Below are positions 50,035-58,332 of a DNA stretch of 64,000 nucleotides, piece by piece. Within the stretch, counting starts at the first letter, position 1. Every line of letters starts with the position of its first letter. Under the pieces are notes generated by a model. It was not told the origin of the DNA, made no database searches, and saw nothing but the letters and a program-made list of their open reading frames with translations. A program made the position numbers and the translations under genes. Source of the stretch: Actinoplanes lutulentus (GTDB lineage Bacteria > Actinomycetota > Actinomycetes > Mycobacteriales > Micromonosporaceae); NCBI RefSeq assembly GCF_003259845.1, contig NZ_QLMJ01000028.1, positions 62,001-126,000 of the forward strand, in the 5' to 3' direction.

Positions 50035-51782
50035 ACCACTGGTCCACGCATCAGCTGACCGAGTTCTTCGCGGCCGTCTGCGCCCGCCCGGACGAGGCAG
50101 CCGCCACCTCGGTCGCTGTGGAACGCGCCACCGAGGTGCTGGAGGCCGAGGTCGGCGCGGTCCTGCGCGACGGCCGGGTCGACGTCGCGTGGGGCATCAG
50201 CGCCGACAAACTATCGGGCCTATCGGAGAACCCGGTGCTCGACCTGCCCGGCATCGGCGAACTGCACGTCGCCTCCGCCCGGTTCGGCGGCGGCACCCTG
50301 CTCGTCGGCCGCGCCGACGAAGCGCTCGGCCCCGAGGAACGCCAGCTCCTGCAGGCCATGGCCCAGGTGCTCGGCCTGGCCCTGGACAACCTCACCCTGC
50401 TCACCGCCGAACGCCGCCAGGCCGCCGAACGCCTCGCCCTGCTCGACTCGCTGCGCGAGGCCCGGCACGACTCACTGACCGGCCTGCCCACCCGGGTGCT
50501 GTTCCTGGAGAAGCTGCGCGAAGCCGGCACGGCCAGCGTGCTCTTCATCGACCTCGACCGATTCAAAGCCGTCAACGACAGCCTCGGTCACCGCGCCGGC
50601 GACGACCTGCTCGGCCTCGTCGCCGCACGCATCCGGTCATGCATCGACGACGGTGATGTACCCGCACGGATCGGCGGCGACGAATTCGCGGTCCTGCTCC
50701 GCACGTCTCGCGGCGACGAAGCGGTCGCTGTCGCCCGGCGGCTCATCGACGCCGTCCGCCGGCCGTTCCGGGTCGCCGGCCGTGACGTCTTCATCGGCGC
50801 CTCGATCGGCATCGCCACCGGCGCCGGAAGCAGCGCCGACGACCTGCTCGGCAACGCCGACGTCGCCATGTACCGCGCCAAGAAGGACGGACCCGGCAAG
50901 GTCGTCGTCTTCGAACCCCACATGCACGCCCAGGCCCTCGCCCGCCTCAACCTCGACGGCGACCTGCAGCGCGCGCTGGAACTCGGCCAGTTCCGGTTGC
51001 AGTACCAGCCGCTGATCAGGCTCGGCAGCGGCACGACCTACGGCGTCGAGGCACTGATCAGATGGCACAAACCCAGGCATGGGTACGCCTTGACGCCCGG
51101 TTCCGTGGCACCGCATGGTGCGGTGCCGGTGGACGTCGCGGCGCCGGTGGATTTCGTGTCTCCCGCTGACTTCGTGCCGATGGCCGAGGAGACCGGGCTG
51201 ATCATCGACATCGGCCGGTGGGTGCTGAACACCGCCGGCGACCAGGCGGCCCGGTGGCGAACCGCCATGCCCGACCTGCGGCTCAACGTGAACGTCTCCG
51301 GCCGCCAGCTCACCGACCCGCTGTTCGTCGCCGACGTGGAGCGGATGCTGGCCCGCACCGGACTGCCCGCCGAGGCGGTGACCTGCGAACTCACCGAGTC
51401 GGTCCTGATGAACGACCCGGCCGTCGCGATCGCCTGCCTCGGCGAGCTGCGGTCCCTCGGTGTCGGCGTTTCCATCGACGACTTCGGCACCGGGTACTCG
51501 TCACTGTCGTACCTGCGCCGCCTCCCGGTCGACGAGTTGAAGATCGACCGGGCGTTCATCGGCGAGGCCGTGCCGAGCCGCGAGGACCTCGCGGTGGTCC
51601 GGGCCGTCGTGGAGCTGGGCCGCACCCTGAAACTGCGCACGGTCATCGAGGGCGTCGAGACCGAGGAGCAGCGCCGGGCGATGCGCCGGCTCGGCTGCGA
51701 CCTGGGCCAGGGCTATCACCTGTGCCGCCCGGCCGACCCGGAGAGGATTCCTGGCCTGCTGTTCGAGCCGATCGCGGCGTGA
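50031..51782 (+). CDS. GAF-GGDEF-EAL cyclic-di-GMP enzyme
   Basis: 583 aa. N-terminal GAF-like region (10-125), GGDEF domain (about 150-305; GGDEF in ARIGGDEFAVLL) and EAL domain (about 315-575; GVEALIRW, NVNVSGRQL, ELTES, DDFGTGYSS, KIDRAFIG, EGVET). Both active-site motifs are intact, so synthesis and breakdown of c-di-GMP are both possible. Insertion of about 24 residues (GSVAPHGAVPVDVAAPVDFV) just after EALIRWHKPRHGYAL is not in the usual EAL layout. No transmembrane segment; cytoplasmic. Confidence 0.93.
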   Translation: MNHWSTHQLTEFFAAVCARPDEAAATSVAVERATEVLEAEVGAVLRDGRVDVAWGISADKLSGLSENPVLDLPGIGELHVASARFGGGTLLVGRADEALGPEERQLLQAMAQVLGLALDNLTLLTAERRQAAERLALLDSLREARHDSLTGLPTRVLFLEKLREAGTASVLFIDLDRFKAVNDSLGHRAGDDLLGLVAARIRSCIDDGDVPARIGGDEFAVLLRTSRGDEAVAVARRLIDAVRRPFRVAGRDVFIGASIGIATGAGSSADDLLGNADVAMYRAKKDGPGKVVVFEPHMHAQALARLNLDGDLQRALELGQFRLQYQPLIRLGSGTTYGVEALIRWHKPRHGYALTPGSVAPHGAVPVDVAAPVDFVSPADFVPMAEETGLIIDIGRWVLNTAGDQAARWRTAMPDLRLNVNVSGRQLTDPLFVADVERMLARTGLPAEAVTCELTESVLMNDPAVAIACLGELRSLGVGVSIDDFGTGYSSLSYLRRLPVDELKIDRAFIGEAVPSREDLAVVRAVVELGRTLKLRTVIEGVETEEQRRAMRRLGCDLGQGYHLCRPADPERIPGLLFEPIAA

Positions 51783-51790
51783 GCCGTCTG

Positions 51791-52150
51791 CTATTTGTAG
51801 AGGGCTCCGCACGCGCTGGACAGATCCAGCCAGGCCTGCGCCATCGCCAGGTTCAGCTTCTCGCCCGGCTCGGGCGCCGCCGCCGCGACCGCGCCGCTGG
51901 CTTTCTGCACATTGGTCGCCGCGGTGCGGATCGAATCCTGGGTGGCCTGCGCCGCGACCTGCGCCGCCTCACCGGTCCGGGCCGGATCGAGGTGCGCCTT
52001 CTCTTCGTTGACCTCACTCACCTCCGTGCAGGCCACGCGATTCACATCCGCGGCCGAGACGGTGGGCGCGGCAACCGGCGCGGCCGCCGGCTCCGCGGAA
52101 CAACCCGAAAAGATCAGCAACAGTACGGGGAGAAAAAGGGTCTTACGCAT
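51791..52150 (-). CDS. putative lipoprotein
   Basis: 119 aa from ATG 52150. Lipobox-like LLIFSGC after a hydrophobic signal, then an Ala/Val/Pro-rich, helix-forming mature part (VNEEKAHLDPARTGEAAQVA), probably membrane-attached outside the cell. The final DLSSACGALYK contains a second Cys. No family recognised. Confidence 0.75.
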   Translation of the reverse strand: MRKTLFLPVLLLIFSGCSAEPAAAPVAAPTVSAADVNRVACTEVSEVNEEKAHLDPARTGEAAQVAAQATQDSIRTAATNVQKASGAVAAAAPEPGEKLNLAMAQAWLDLSSACGALYK

Positions 52151-52551
52151 TGGCGGACCATAGCGGGGTAATGCCGGACCGCCCGGTCCCGGGGGCCGAT
52201 AAATGAGGCCCTGGCCGCCTTTTCTCGCGATTTTGTCACTGTACGTAAAAGGTGAATTCAATTCGCCGGAGGAGCCTCATGCACAACGCCGTTTCGTGCC
52301 GGACGCTGCGGTCCGGGAACCCCTGACACTCGTGCGGGGGAATTCCGGCGATTCCATCCCGGCGATTTTATTCCGGGATGATGACCGCCGGCCCCTCAAC
52401 GACGCGGGTGGTGACCGGCACCGGATGATCCTCCTGATCCAGCACGTGGGCCACCGTTTCCGAGCGGCCTCGCTCGTGCCGAGATTCGTGCCGAGATTCG
52501 TGCCGAGATTCGTGCCGAGATTCGTGTCCAGGTTCGTGTCTAGGTTCGTTT
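52151..52551. other. 401-base region without a gene
   Basis: Holds the promoter of the lipoprotein gene on its left and, on the right, the 12-bp tandem repeat downstream of the DoxX gene. No coding sequence is supported; a long frame to 53041 in another phase is a shadow of the DoxX gene. Confidence 0.6.
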
Positions 52552-52559
52552 CTAGATGA
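52476..52559. repeat. 12-bp tandem repeat, four perfect and three decayed copies
   Basis: GTGCCGAGATTC is repeated four times (52476-52523) and continues as GTGTCCAGGTTC, GTGTCTAGGTTC and GTTTCTAGATGA to 52559, the last covering the DoxX stop codon. The repeat sits at the 3' end of a minus-strand gene. Confidence 0.9.
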
Positions 52560-53034
52560 GCCAGCGGTTGCGGCGGACGAGCCGGGTCGCCGCCCAGCGG
52601 CGGCCGAAACCCAGCGTGGCGCCGGCGTTGAGCAGGGCCAGCAGAATCAGAACCGCGGCGAGCAGAAGATGGTCGCCCACGAACGGATTGGTCGCCGCCG
52701 GCAGCACGGACGTCCCCATCAGAACCGCCAGCACCGCCCCGCAGGTGGCGGCGATCCGCATACCGATGCCGAGCACCAGCGCGATCCCGATACCGGCGGC
52801 GAGGGGAGCGGTGAGCCACGAGTCCGCGGTCTCGGCGCCACGCCCGAAACCGGCGAGCCGGTCGAGAGCCGTCCACAGGAAGGTCCCGCCCAGCGCGATC
52901 CGCAGGCCGGCCAGCAGGAACCGGGCGGCGACGGCGGTTCGCCCGGTGACCCGCAGCGAGCTGTCCGGGGCGTCGGCGCGGTGCCGTGGGCTGTGCTCCG
53001 GAGATCCAACATGGACCGGGGCGATGTCGACCAT
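52552..53034 (-). CDS. DoxX-family membrane protein
   Basis: 160 aa. Four hydrophobic helices: ALGGTFLWTALDRL, LAAGIGIALVLGIGMRI, GAVLAVLMGTSVLPA and HLLLAAVLILLALLNAGA, the DoxX/SURF4 pattern. Cytoplasmic N-terminus. Function unknown; often linked to redox or oxidative stress. A stop overlaps the 12-bp repeat. Confidence 0.85.
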   Translation of the reverse strand: MVDIAPVHVGSPEHSPRHRADAPDSSLRVTGRTAVAARFLLAGLRIALGGTFLWTALDRLAGFGRGAETADSWLTAPLAAGIGIALVLGIGMRIAATCGAVLAVLMGTSVLPAATNPFVGDHLLLAAVLILLALLNAGATLGFGRRWAATRLVRRNRWLI

Positions 53035-53338
53035 CGCTCACATTCCTTCGGGCTCATGACGCACGTTCCGCAGCGCGTCCAGCGCATTCACGGATGACGG
53101 GAGACATCGACGGCGGCGGGGGCATGCCACCGGGGTCCCGGGCGACCCCCCGACCGTACGCCTCTTCCCGGCGATCGGCCGCTGTCAGCCGGAGTAGGAC
53201 TCGGGGCTGCGGGCGCGCTGAGGCGTACCCCTGGGCGGGGAGTGACGCGGCGCAGGCCGCGAGGGTCGCGGTGGCGGTGACCCGACGCCTGGCTCTGATC
53301 ATGCGTCGTCATCGGCGGCGCGACCGGCGGCTGAGGTG
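53035..53338. other. 304-base region, weak small secreted ORF
   Basis: A minus-strand ORF (53054-53302, 82 aa) begins MIRARRRVTATATLAACAAS and could be a small secreted peptide with a signal sequence ending near residue 26. No ribosome site or homology supports it, so it is not called as a gene. Confidence 0.3.
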
Positions 53339-54094
53339 TCAGTGCTCGTCGTCGCCGGCGGTGAGGATCATCGAGAGGAAGCTGAGGGTGTCGAGGTGGC
53401 GGTGGACGAGGCTGCGGTATTCGGGGCGGCCGCCGACGCGGATGCGCAGGGCCTCGCGGATGATGCGGTGCCAGCGTTCGTCGTAGGTGCCGAGGGCGAA
53501 CGCGGCGGCCTCGGTTTTCGACGTGACGCGCTGGGCGGCGAGGGTGTGGCGCAGGCGGGCGGTGCCGAGGACGCTCCAGGAAGTGGTCCAGGCGCTGGGG
53601 GTGAACGATGCCCGGATGCGCCACTGGGCCCAGTATTCCGACAGGTTCTGCAGGGTACGTTCACGCAGCGCCGGCCAGTCGGTGTGCACTGTGGGTTCGG
53701 GGCCGCGTACGGTGACGCCGCTCTGGGCGAGGATGTGCCAGGTGACCAGGTTGCGTTCGAAGCGGGACCGTTCCTGAACATGCCACTCGTGGACGGCAGG
53801 GCCCGGCGGGATGGTCTCCGGGTCGCGCTGGAGGTCACCGGGTGTGACGTACAGGCCGTCGAAGTACGTGTCGCCGTGGGTGCTGCGCAGCTCGTCGTGG
53901 ATGGTGCGCAGGATCCGCGGTGGTGGGGACTCGTCGGTGACCGCCACGAAGTCGATGTCGCTGACGCCGGGGTGGTAGTCGTCGAGGGCGACCGATCCTT
54001 GCAGGTACAGGCCCTGGACGAGGCCGGGGGCATGCCGGTCGGCGAGCGCCAGATATGCCTGGCAGGTATCGATGAGGTCGGTCATCCCCGCCAT
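53339..54094 (-). CDS. nucleotidyltransferase, AadA-like fold
   Basis: 251 aa. NTP_transf motif: YLQGSVALDDYHPGVSDIDFVAV, in which GS and D-x-D bind the nucleotide, and a C-terminal DUF4111-like domain (EYWAQWRIRASFTPSAWTTS). Same architecture as streptomycin 3''-adenylyltransferases, but identity with an antibiotic-modifying enzyme is not shown; other substrates are possible. ATG 54094 or 54085. Confidence 0.85.
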   Translation of the reverse strand: MAGMTDLIDTCQAYLALADRHAPGLVQGLYLQGSVALDDYHPGVSDIDFVAVTDESPPPRILRTIHDELRSTHGDTYFDGLYVTPGDLQRDPETIPPGPAVHEWHVQERSRFERNLVTWHILAQSGVTVRGPEPTVHTDWPALRERTLQNLSEYWAQWRIRASFTPSAWTTSWSVLGTARLRHTLAAQRVTSKTEAAAFALGTYDERWHRIIREALRIRVGGRPEYRSLVHRHLDTLSFLSMILTAGDDEH

Positions 54095-54095
54095 G

Positions 54096-54959
54096 CTAGG
54101 CGCTCGCGCGCCGGTGGACCTCGGTGGCGATCACCAGGTCCTCCCAGGCCATGCCGGTGGACTTGAACAGGATGGGCCGGTCGTGGTGCACCGGCTGTCC
54201 GATCGGGATCAGGTCGGCCGGGGTTAGGTGACCCTCGGTGACCGCGTGGATCACGTCGCCGGCCTCGCGCATCGCCGTCGTGCGGTCCTCGACGATGACG
54301 TGGGCCCGGGCGAGCAGCGCGCCGTCGACCTCGCGGGCGCCGGGTTCGTGGCTGCCGACCGCGATGACGATGGCACGGTCGCTGAGCTGCGAGGAGTCGA
54401 ACAGGGGTTGCCTCGCGGTGGTCGCGCAGACGACGACGTCCGCGTCGGCCAGGACCTCGGGCGCCTCGGCGGCGGTCGCCGTTTCGGCTCCGGGGATCTC
54501 GACCGGGCGGCGGGTCAGGTAGGTGATCCGGTCGAGTTCGCGGACGGCGGCCAGAGTCTCGACGTGGCCGCGGCCCTGGGGGCCGGTGCCGAAAACGGCC
54601 ACGCGGGGTTTCTCCGGCAGGTACGGCAGCACCGCAGCGACCGAGACGGCGGGGGTGCGCAGCGTGGTCAGCGCGATGCCGTCGAGCAGCGCGGCCGGGG
54701 CGAGCGTGGTCGCGTCGAAGAGCAGATAGACGCCCTGGACCCGGGGTGAGCCGTGGTCGGCCACGGTGACGACCTTGACGCCCAGCCGGCCGCCGCCGGT
54801 CGACGGCATCAGCAGCATCTGCCCATTGTCGCTGGTCACGGCTGTTCTGGCCGGGTCGGACGCGGGGTCCAGGCCGGCGTGCAGCGCGGCGGTGATCGCG
54901 TCGACGGCGTCGCGGGGGCTGAGCAGGTCACGGATGCGGGCACCGTCTATGTAGATCAT
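54096..54959 (-). CDS. ornithine cyclodeaminase/mu-crystallin family protein
   Basis: 287 aa. DAVDAITAALHAGL, RTAVTSDNGQMLLMPSTGGG, VAVFGTGPQGRGHVETLA (Rossmann) and GSHEPGAREVDGALLARAHV. NAD(P)-linked, probably a Delta1-pyrroline-2-carboxylate reductase or cyclodeaminase. Its ATG overlaps the proline racemase stop (ATGA at 54956-54959), pointing to a shared proline/hydroxyproline pathway. Confidence 0.9.
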   Translation of the reverse strand: MIYIDGARIRDLLSPRDAVDAITAALHAGLDPASDPARTAVTSDNGQMLLMPSTGGGRLGVKVVTVADHGSPRVQGVYLLFDATTLAPAALLDGIALTTLRTPAVSVAAVLPYLPEKPRVAVFGTGPQGRGHVETLAAVRELDRITYLTRRPVEIPGAETATAAEAPEVLADADVVVCATTARQPLFDSSQLSDRAIVIAVGSHEPGAREVDGALLARAHVIVEDRTTAMREAGDVIHAVTEGHLTPADLIPIGQPVHHDRPILFKSTGMAWEDLVIATEVHRRASA

Positions 54960-55963
54960 CGCAGCACGAATCCCGGGAAGAGTTGGTCGGCGGGGTCGGT
55001 GACGAACAGGTGCTCGCCGGTCTTGTGGGCGGTTCCGGTCACGACCGGGATCACCGTGTTGCCGGGGCCTCGCTCGACCCGGGCGTGGAAGCGGGAGCCG
55101 ACGATCGAGTCGTGCACCAGGTGCTGGCCGTCTTTGATCAGGCCGGCCGCGCTCAGCGTCGCGATCCGGGACGCGGTGCCGGAACCACACGGTGACCGGT
55201 CCACCTCGCCGTCGGCGAAGATCGTGACGTTGCGGTGGTGCGGATTTCCGTACTCGTCCGGCCCGAGATCCTCGAAGAGGATCGTCCCGTAGATCCCGCT
55301 GAGGCGGTCGTCGTCAGGGTGCCGCGCGTGGTCGCTGTCGTTGAGCGCCCACTTGATCTCACGACCGACAGCGATCAGCTGATCAACGTGCTCGGGCTTG
55401 ATCGTGAGGCCGAGGTCCGACACGGCGACCTGCGCGTAGATTGCCCCGCCATAAGCGATGTCGACGGAAACATCCCCGCGCGATGTGGACACCGGAACCT
55501 GCTGGGCGATCACGTGACTCGGCACGCTGACGAAGTCCACGTGCGTGACCCGCTCACCGAGCGTGTGCACCCGCGCCGTCACCCGCCCGGACGGCACATC
55601 GATGACCACATCGGTCACGCCCGATGGATCGGCCGGGATGAGTCCGGATTCGATCGCCCAGGTACCCAGCGCGATGGTGCCGTGCCCGCACGCCGTGGAA
55701 AAGCCGTCCTTGTGCCAGAACAGCACCCCGAACGCGGCACCGTCGTCGTCCGGCGGCGTCAGAAAACCGCCGTACATGTCGGCGTGCCCGCGCGGCTCGA
55801 AACACAGCATCCGGCGCAGCCCGTCCACGGCCGGATCGCCGATCGCGAACATCCTGCGCTCGGCGACAGTCAAACCCTCGATCGGTACGGGCGGACGCGT
55901 CACGATCCGGAACGGTTCACCACCGGTGTGGTAATCGATCGTGCGCACCTCAGGCTGCGACAT
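54956..55963 (-). CDS. proline racemase-family protein (hydroxyproline epimerase type)
   Basis: 335 aa from ATG 55963. Family signature: IDYHTGGEPFRIV, HKDGFSTACGHGTIALG (catalytic Cys 1) and GEVDRSPCGSGTASRIATLS (catalytic Cys 2). Having both Cys favours an epimerase/racemase over the trans-3-hydroxyproline dehydratase, in which the second Cys is Thr. With the cyclodeaminase-like gene it suggests degradation of hydroxyproline: epimerisation to cis-4-hydroxy-D-proline, or pyrroline reduction. Divergent from the acyltransferase. Confidence 0.9.
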   Translation of the reverse strand: MSQPEVRTIDYHTGGEPFRIVTRPPVPIEGLTVAERRMFAIGDPAVDGLRRMLCFEPRGHADMYGGFLTPPDDDGAAFGVLFWHKDGFSTACGHGTIALGTWAIESGLIPADPSGVTDVVIDVPSGRVTARVHTLGERVTHVDFVSVPSHVIAQQVPVSTSRGDVSVDIAYGGAIYAQVAVSDLGLTIKPEHVDQLIAVGREIKWALNDSDHARHPDDDRLSGIYGTILFEDLGPDEYGNPHHRNVTIFADGEVDRSPCGSGTASRIATLSAAGLIKDGQHLVHDSIVGSRFHARVERGPGNTVIPVVTGTAHKTGEHLFVTDPADQLFPGFVLR

Positions 55964-56015
55964 GCTTTCCACCCTAGGCTGGACTACGGCGGTGTGGTTC
56001 GGCACGTTGGTGAGC

Positions 56016-57221
56016 ATGACGGTTGCGCGGCGCCCCGAACTCGACGCGATCCGGCTCACCGTGGTGCTCGGGCTCGTCTTCTTTCACACGTCACTGGTGT
56101 TCGATGCGCGCGACGACTTCTACATCAAGAATTCGCAGACCACCGAGGTGACCACCTATCTCGCGGGCCTCGGTGTGGTGTGGGCCATGCCGGCGCTGTT
56201 TCTCATCGCGGGATTCGGCTCGTGGCATTCGCTGCGGCGGCGCGGAACGCGGGGATTTCTCGTCGAGCGGGGGCTGCGATTGGGCGTACCGTTGCTGTTC
56301 GCCATCGTCACCCTGCTCCCTTTACCACCCTATCTGCGGCTGCGTGCGCTCGGCAGCGACGAGTCCTATCCGCGATTTCTCGCGCGCTATTTAACCGTCC
56401 ATCTGGACGTGACTAATTTTCCTTTCATCGTACGCGGAGACGAATTCGAAACGGGACACCTGTGGTTCGTCGTCCTGCTGCTGACGTTCTCCTTGCTGGT
56501 GCCGCTGGCAGCCCGTGTCCCGTCGGCCGGCGGGTTGTCCGGTGCTGCGTCAGGCGCTGAGTTCGGTGCTTTGTTTGCGCGGCGCGGGATGGTGCTGGTG
56601 CTGCCGGCGGTGCCGATCGTCGTGGTGACGGCGCTGGTGGGGATGGAGGAGGCATTCGCCGGATGGAGCCGGTGGGCCTACCTGCTGTTCTTCGCCTACG
56701 GCCTGCTGCTGGCGGCCGATGACCGGGTGCGCGCGGCGATGCGCCGGGACGCACGGGTGTCAGCTGTCATCGGCGTTGTCTTGTTCGGTGTGGTCGGTGT
56801 CTTGATCGCCACCTACGAGGGTGACTTCTTCACCGACATGACACCGCACGCCCTGGTGACCCGGACCGTTTTCGGCCTGACCGGCTGGCTCTGGATCGTC
56901 GCGATCCTGGGCCTGCTCGACCGCCCCCGTTCCCGCGATCCGTCGCTGCCGTCGGTCCGCCGCGCTTATCTGGGCGAAGCGGCCTTGCCGCTCTACATCC
57001 TCCACCAGCCGATCGTGGTGGCAGTCGCCTACGTCGTCGTGCGATGGCAATGGCCGATGATCGCGAAATACGCGGTGATAGTGGCGATTTCCTTCGCCGT
57101 CATGTTCACGGTCTACGAGCTGCTGGTACGCCGCTTCCGAGCGACCCGATTCCTCTTCGGCACGCGGGAGCGGCACGTAGTCGCTCACGTCCGCCCGCCG
57201 AGCGGCTCCCCGGAGATCTAG
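56016..57221 (+). CDS. acyltransferase 3 family membrane protein
   Basis: 401 aa, about 10 transmembrane helices. RPELDAIRLTVVLGLVFFHTSLVFD includes the conserved His of the family (in FFHTS); LYILHQPIVVAVAYVVVRW near the end is typical. OafA/YrhL-type membrane enzymes O-acylate surface glycans or sterol-like molecules. ATG 56016 avoids the upstream frame. Substrate unknown. Confidence 0.9.
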   Translation: MTVARRPELDAIRLTVVLGLVFFHTSLVFDARDDFYIKNSQTTEVTTYLAGLGVVWAMPALFLIAGFGSWHSLRRRGTRGFLVERGLRLGVPLLFAIVTLLPLPPYLRLRALGSDESYPRFLARYLTVHLDVTNFPFIVRGDEFETGHLWFVVLLLTFSLLVPLAARVPSAGGLSGAASGAEFGALFARRGMVLVLPAVPIVVVTALVGMEEAFAGWSRWAYLLFFAYGLLLAADDRVRAAMRRDARVSAVIGVVLFGVVGVLIATYEGDFFTDMTPHALVTRTVFGLTGWLWIVAILGLLDRPRSRDPSLPSVRRAYLGEAALPLYILHQPIVVAVAYVVVRWQWPMIAKYAVIVAISFAVMFTVYELLVRRFRATRFLFGTRERHVVAHVRPPSGSPEI

Positions 57222-57548
57222 ACAGGTTGCGGCCGCTCCCCGGAGCGCCCGTTGCCACGATCCCCATGCCGCAGTGCCGCCATGCCGCAGTGCCGGAGGT
57301 GCGGTGCCGGAGTGCCGGGAGTGCGGGCGAGTCGGTTTGTGTGGCAATGCGGTGAGTGCGGTGAGTGCCTCGGCGGGAGGAGCCGGCGGGTGGCTGTGAC
57401 CTTCAGGGAGCCATGTCTTCCGCCGGCCTGGGCGTCCGCTCAGCAATCATCATCGGCTGCGACCGGCCGGGGCTGAGGCTTCCGTTTGGTTGCTCGTGTG
57501 CGTAATACTCGTAGCCGGATATACGTACCCGGACAAGCGAGGACGACG
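57222..57548. other. 327-base region with short GC repeats, no gene
   Basis: Contains near-repeats of ATGCCGCAGTGCCG (57267-57300) and GTGCGGTGAGTG-like runs (57350-57370) and must hold the PadR promoter near 57500, where AT-rich TAATACTC (57503) and ATATACGTA (57520) occur. No coding sequence is supported. Confidence 0.5.
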
Positions 57549-58181
57549 ATGGCTCAGCGGAGGAAGGTCAACAACCTCCTCGGCCTGCACGTCATGGCCA
57601 CGCTCTCGATCATGCCCTTGCATCCGTACGAGATAGCCGCCCAGATGCGCGCCCGTGGCAAGGAGCAGGACCTCAAGATTCAGTGGGGTTCGCTCTACAC
57701 CGTGGTGCAGAACCTGGAGAAACACGGCTTCATCGAAGCGGCGGAGACGGTCCGGGAAGGCCGTCGTCCCGAGCGCACGGTGTACCGGATCACCGACGCC
57801 GGCCGGGCCGAGATGACCGACTGGATGCGGGAGCTGGTCGGCCACCCGCAACCCGAGTTTCCGCGCCTGCAGACCGCCCTCTCGGTCATCGGCGTGCTGC
57901 CGCCCGACGAGGCTGTCGACCTGCTGGAACAGCGCCGCGCCATCCTCGAGGTCGAGAACGAGGCGCAGCGGGCCAGCCTGCGGGGTGCCGCCCATGAGGT
58001 GCCGCGGATTTTCCTTATCGAGTCGGAGTTCCAGCTGGCGCAGCGGGAGTCCGAGGTCGCGTTCGTCGCCGCGCTGATCAAGGAGATCCAGGACGGTTCG
58101 CTGGGCGGTATCGAGCTCTGGCGTCATTACCACGAGACCGGCGAGACGCCGGACTTCACCGATTTCACGGCGCCGCCGTGA
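57549..58181 (+). CDS. PadR-family regulator
   Basis: 210 aa from ATG 57549. N-terminal PadR HTH: LLGLHVMATLSIMPLHPYEI, QWGSLYTVVQNLEKHGFIEA, RPERTVYRITDAGRAEMTDW. C-terminal Vir_act_alpha_C-like helices. Probably represses the ABC transporter that follows, by derepression with a drug-like ligand, as in PadR/DrrAB-type systems. Confidence 0.93.
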   Translation: MAQRRKVNNLLGLHVMATLSIMPLHPYEIAAQMRARGKEQDLKIQWGSLYTVVQNLEKHGFIEAAETVREGRRPERTVYRITDAGRAEMTDWMRELVGHPQPEFPRLQTALSVIGVLPPDEAVDLLEQRRAILEVENEAQRASLRGAAHEVPRIFLIESEFQLAQRESEVAFVAALIKEIQDGSLGGIELWRHYHETGETPDFTDFTAPP

Positions 58182-58186
58182 GAAAC

Positions 58187-58230
58187 GACGTCCCCGGCCG
58201 GGGTGCGGGAACACCCGGGCCAGGGACGTC
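58187..58230 (+). terminator. strong hairpin after the PadR gene
   Basis: GACGTCCC (58187-58194) pairs perfectly with GGGACGTC (58223-58230), with a GC-rich inner stem (GGCC and GGGTG/CACCC) above it. It follows the PadR stop by 6 bases and separates it from the transporter genes. Confidence 0.75.
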
Positions 58231-58332
58231 ACCTCGTTCACCATTCCGCGGGAACGGTCCGGCACGTCCGAGGCGTTGTAGCGACTTCGAGGATAGACCG
58301 GCCGGGACCGCGGCGACCGCATGGAGATCACC

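Noticed and set aside
52476..52559. Possible CRISPR array in the 12-bp repeats
   Set aside because: Units are directly adjacent with no spacers, far too short for CRISPR repeats, and no cas gene is present.
53054..53302. Small secreted protein of 82 aa
   Set aside because: There is a signal-like N-terminus but no ribosome site, no family and a compositional bias that a random GC-rich frame would give.
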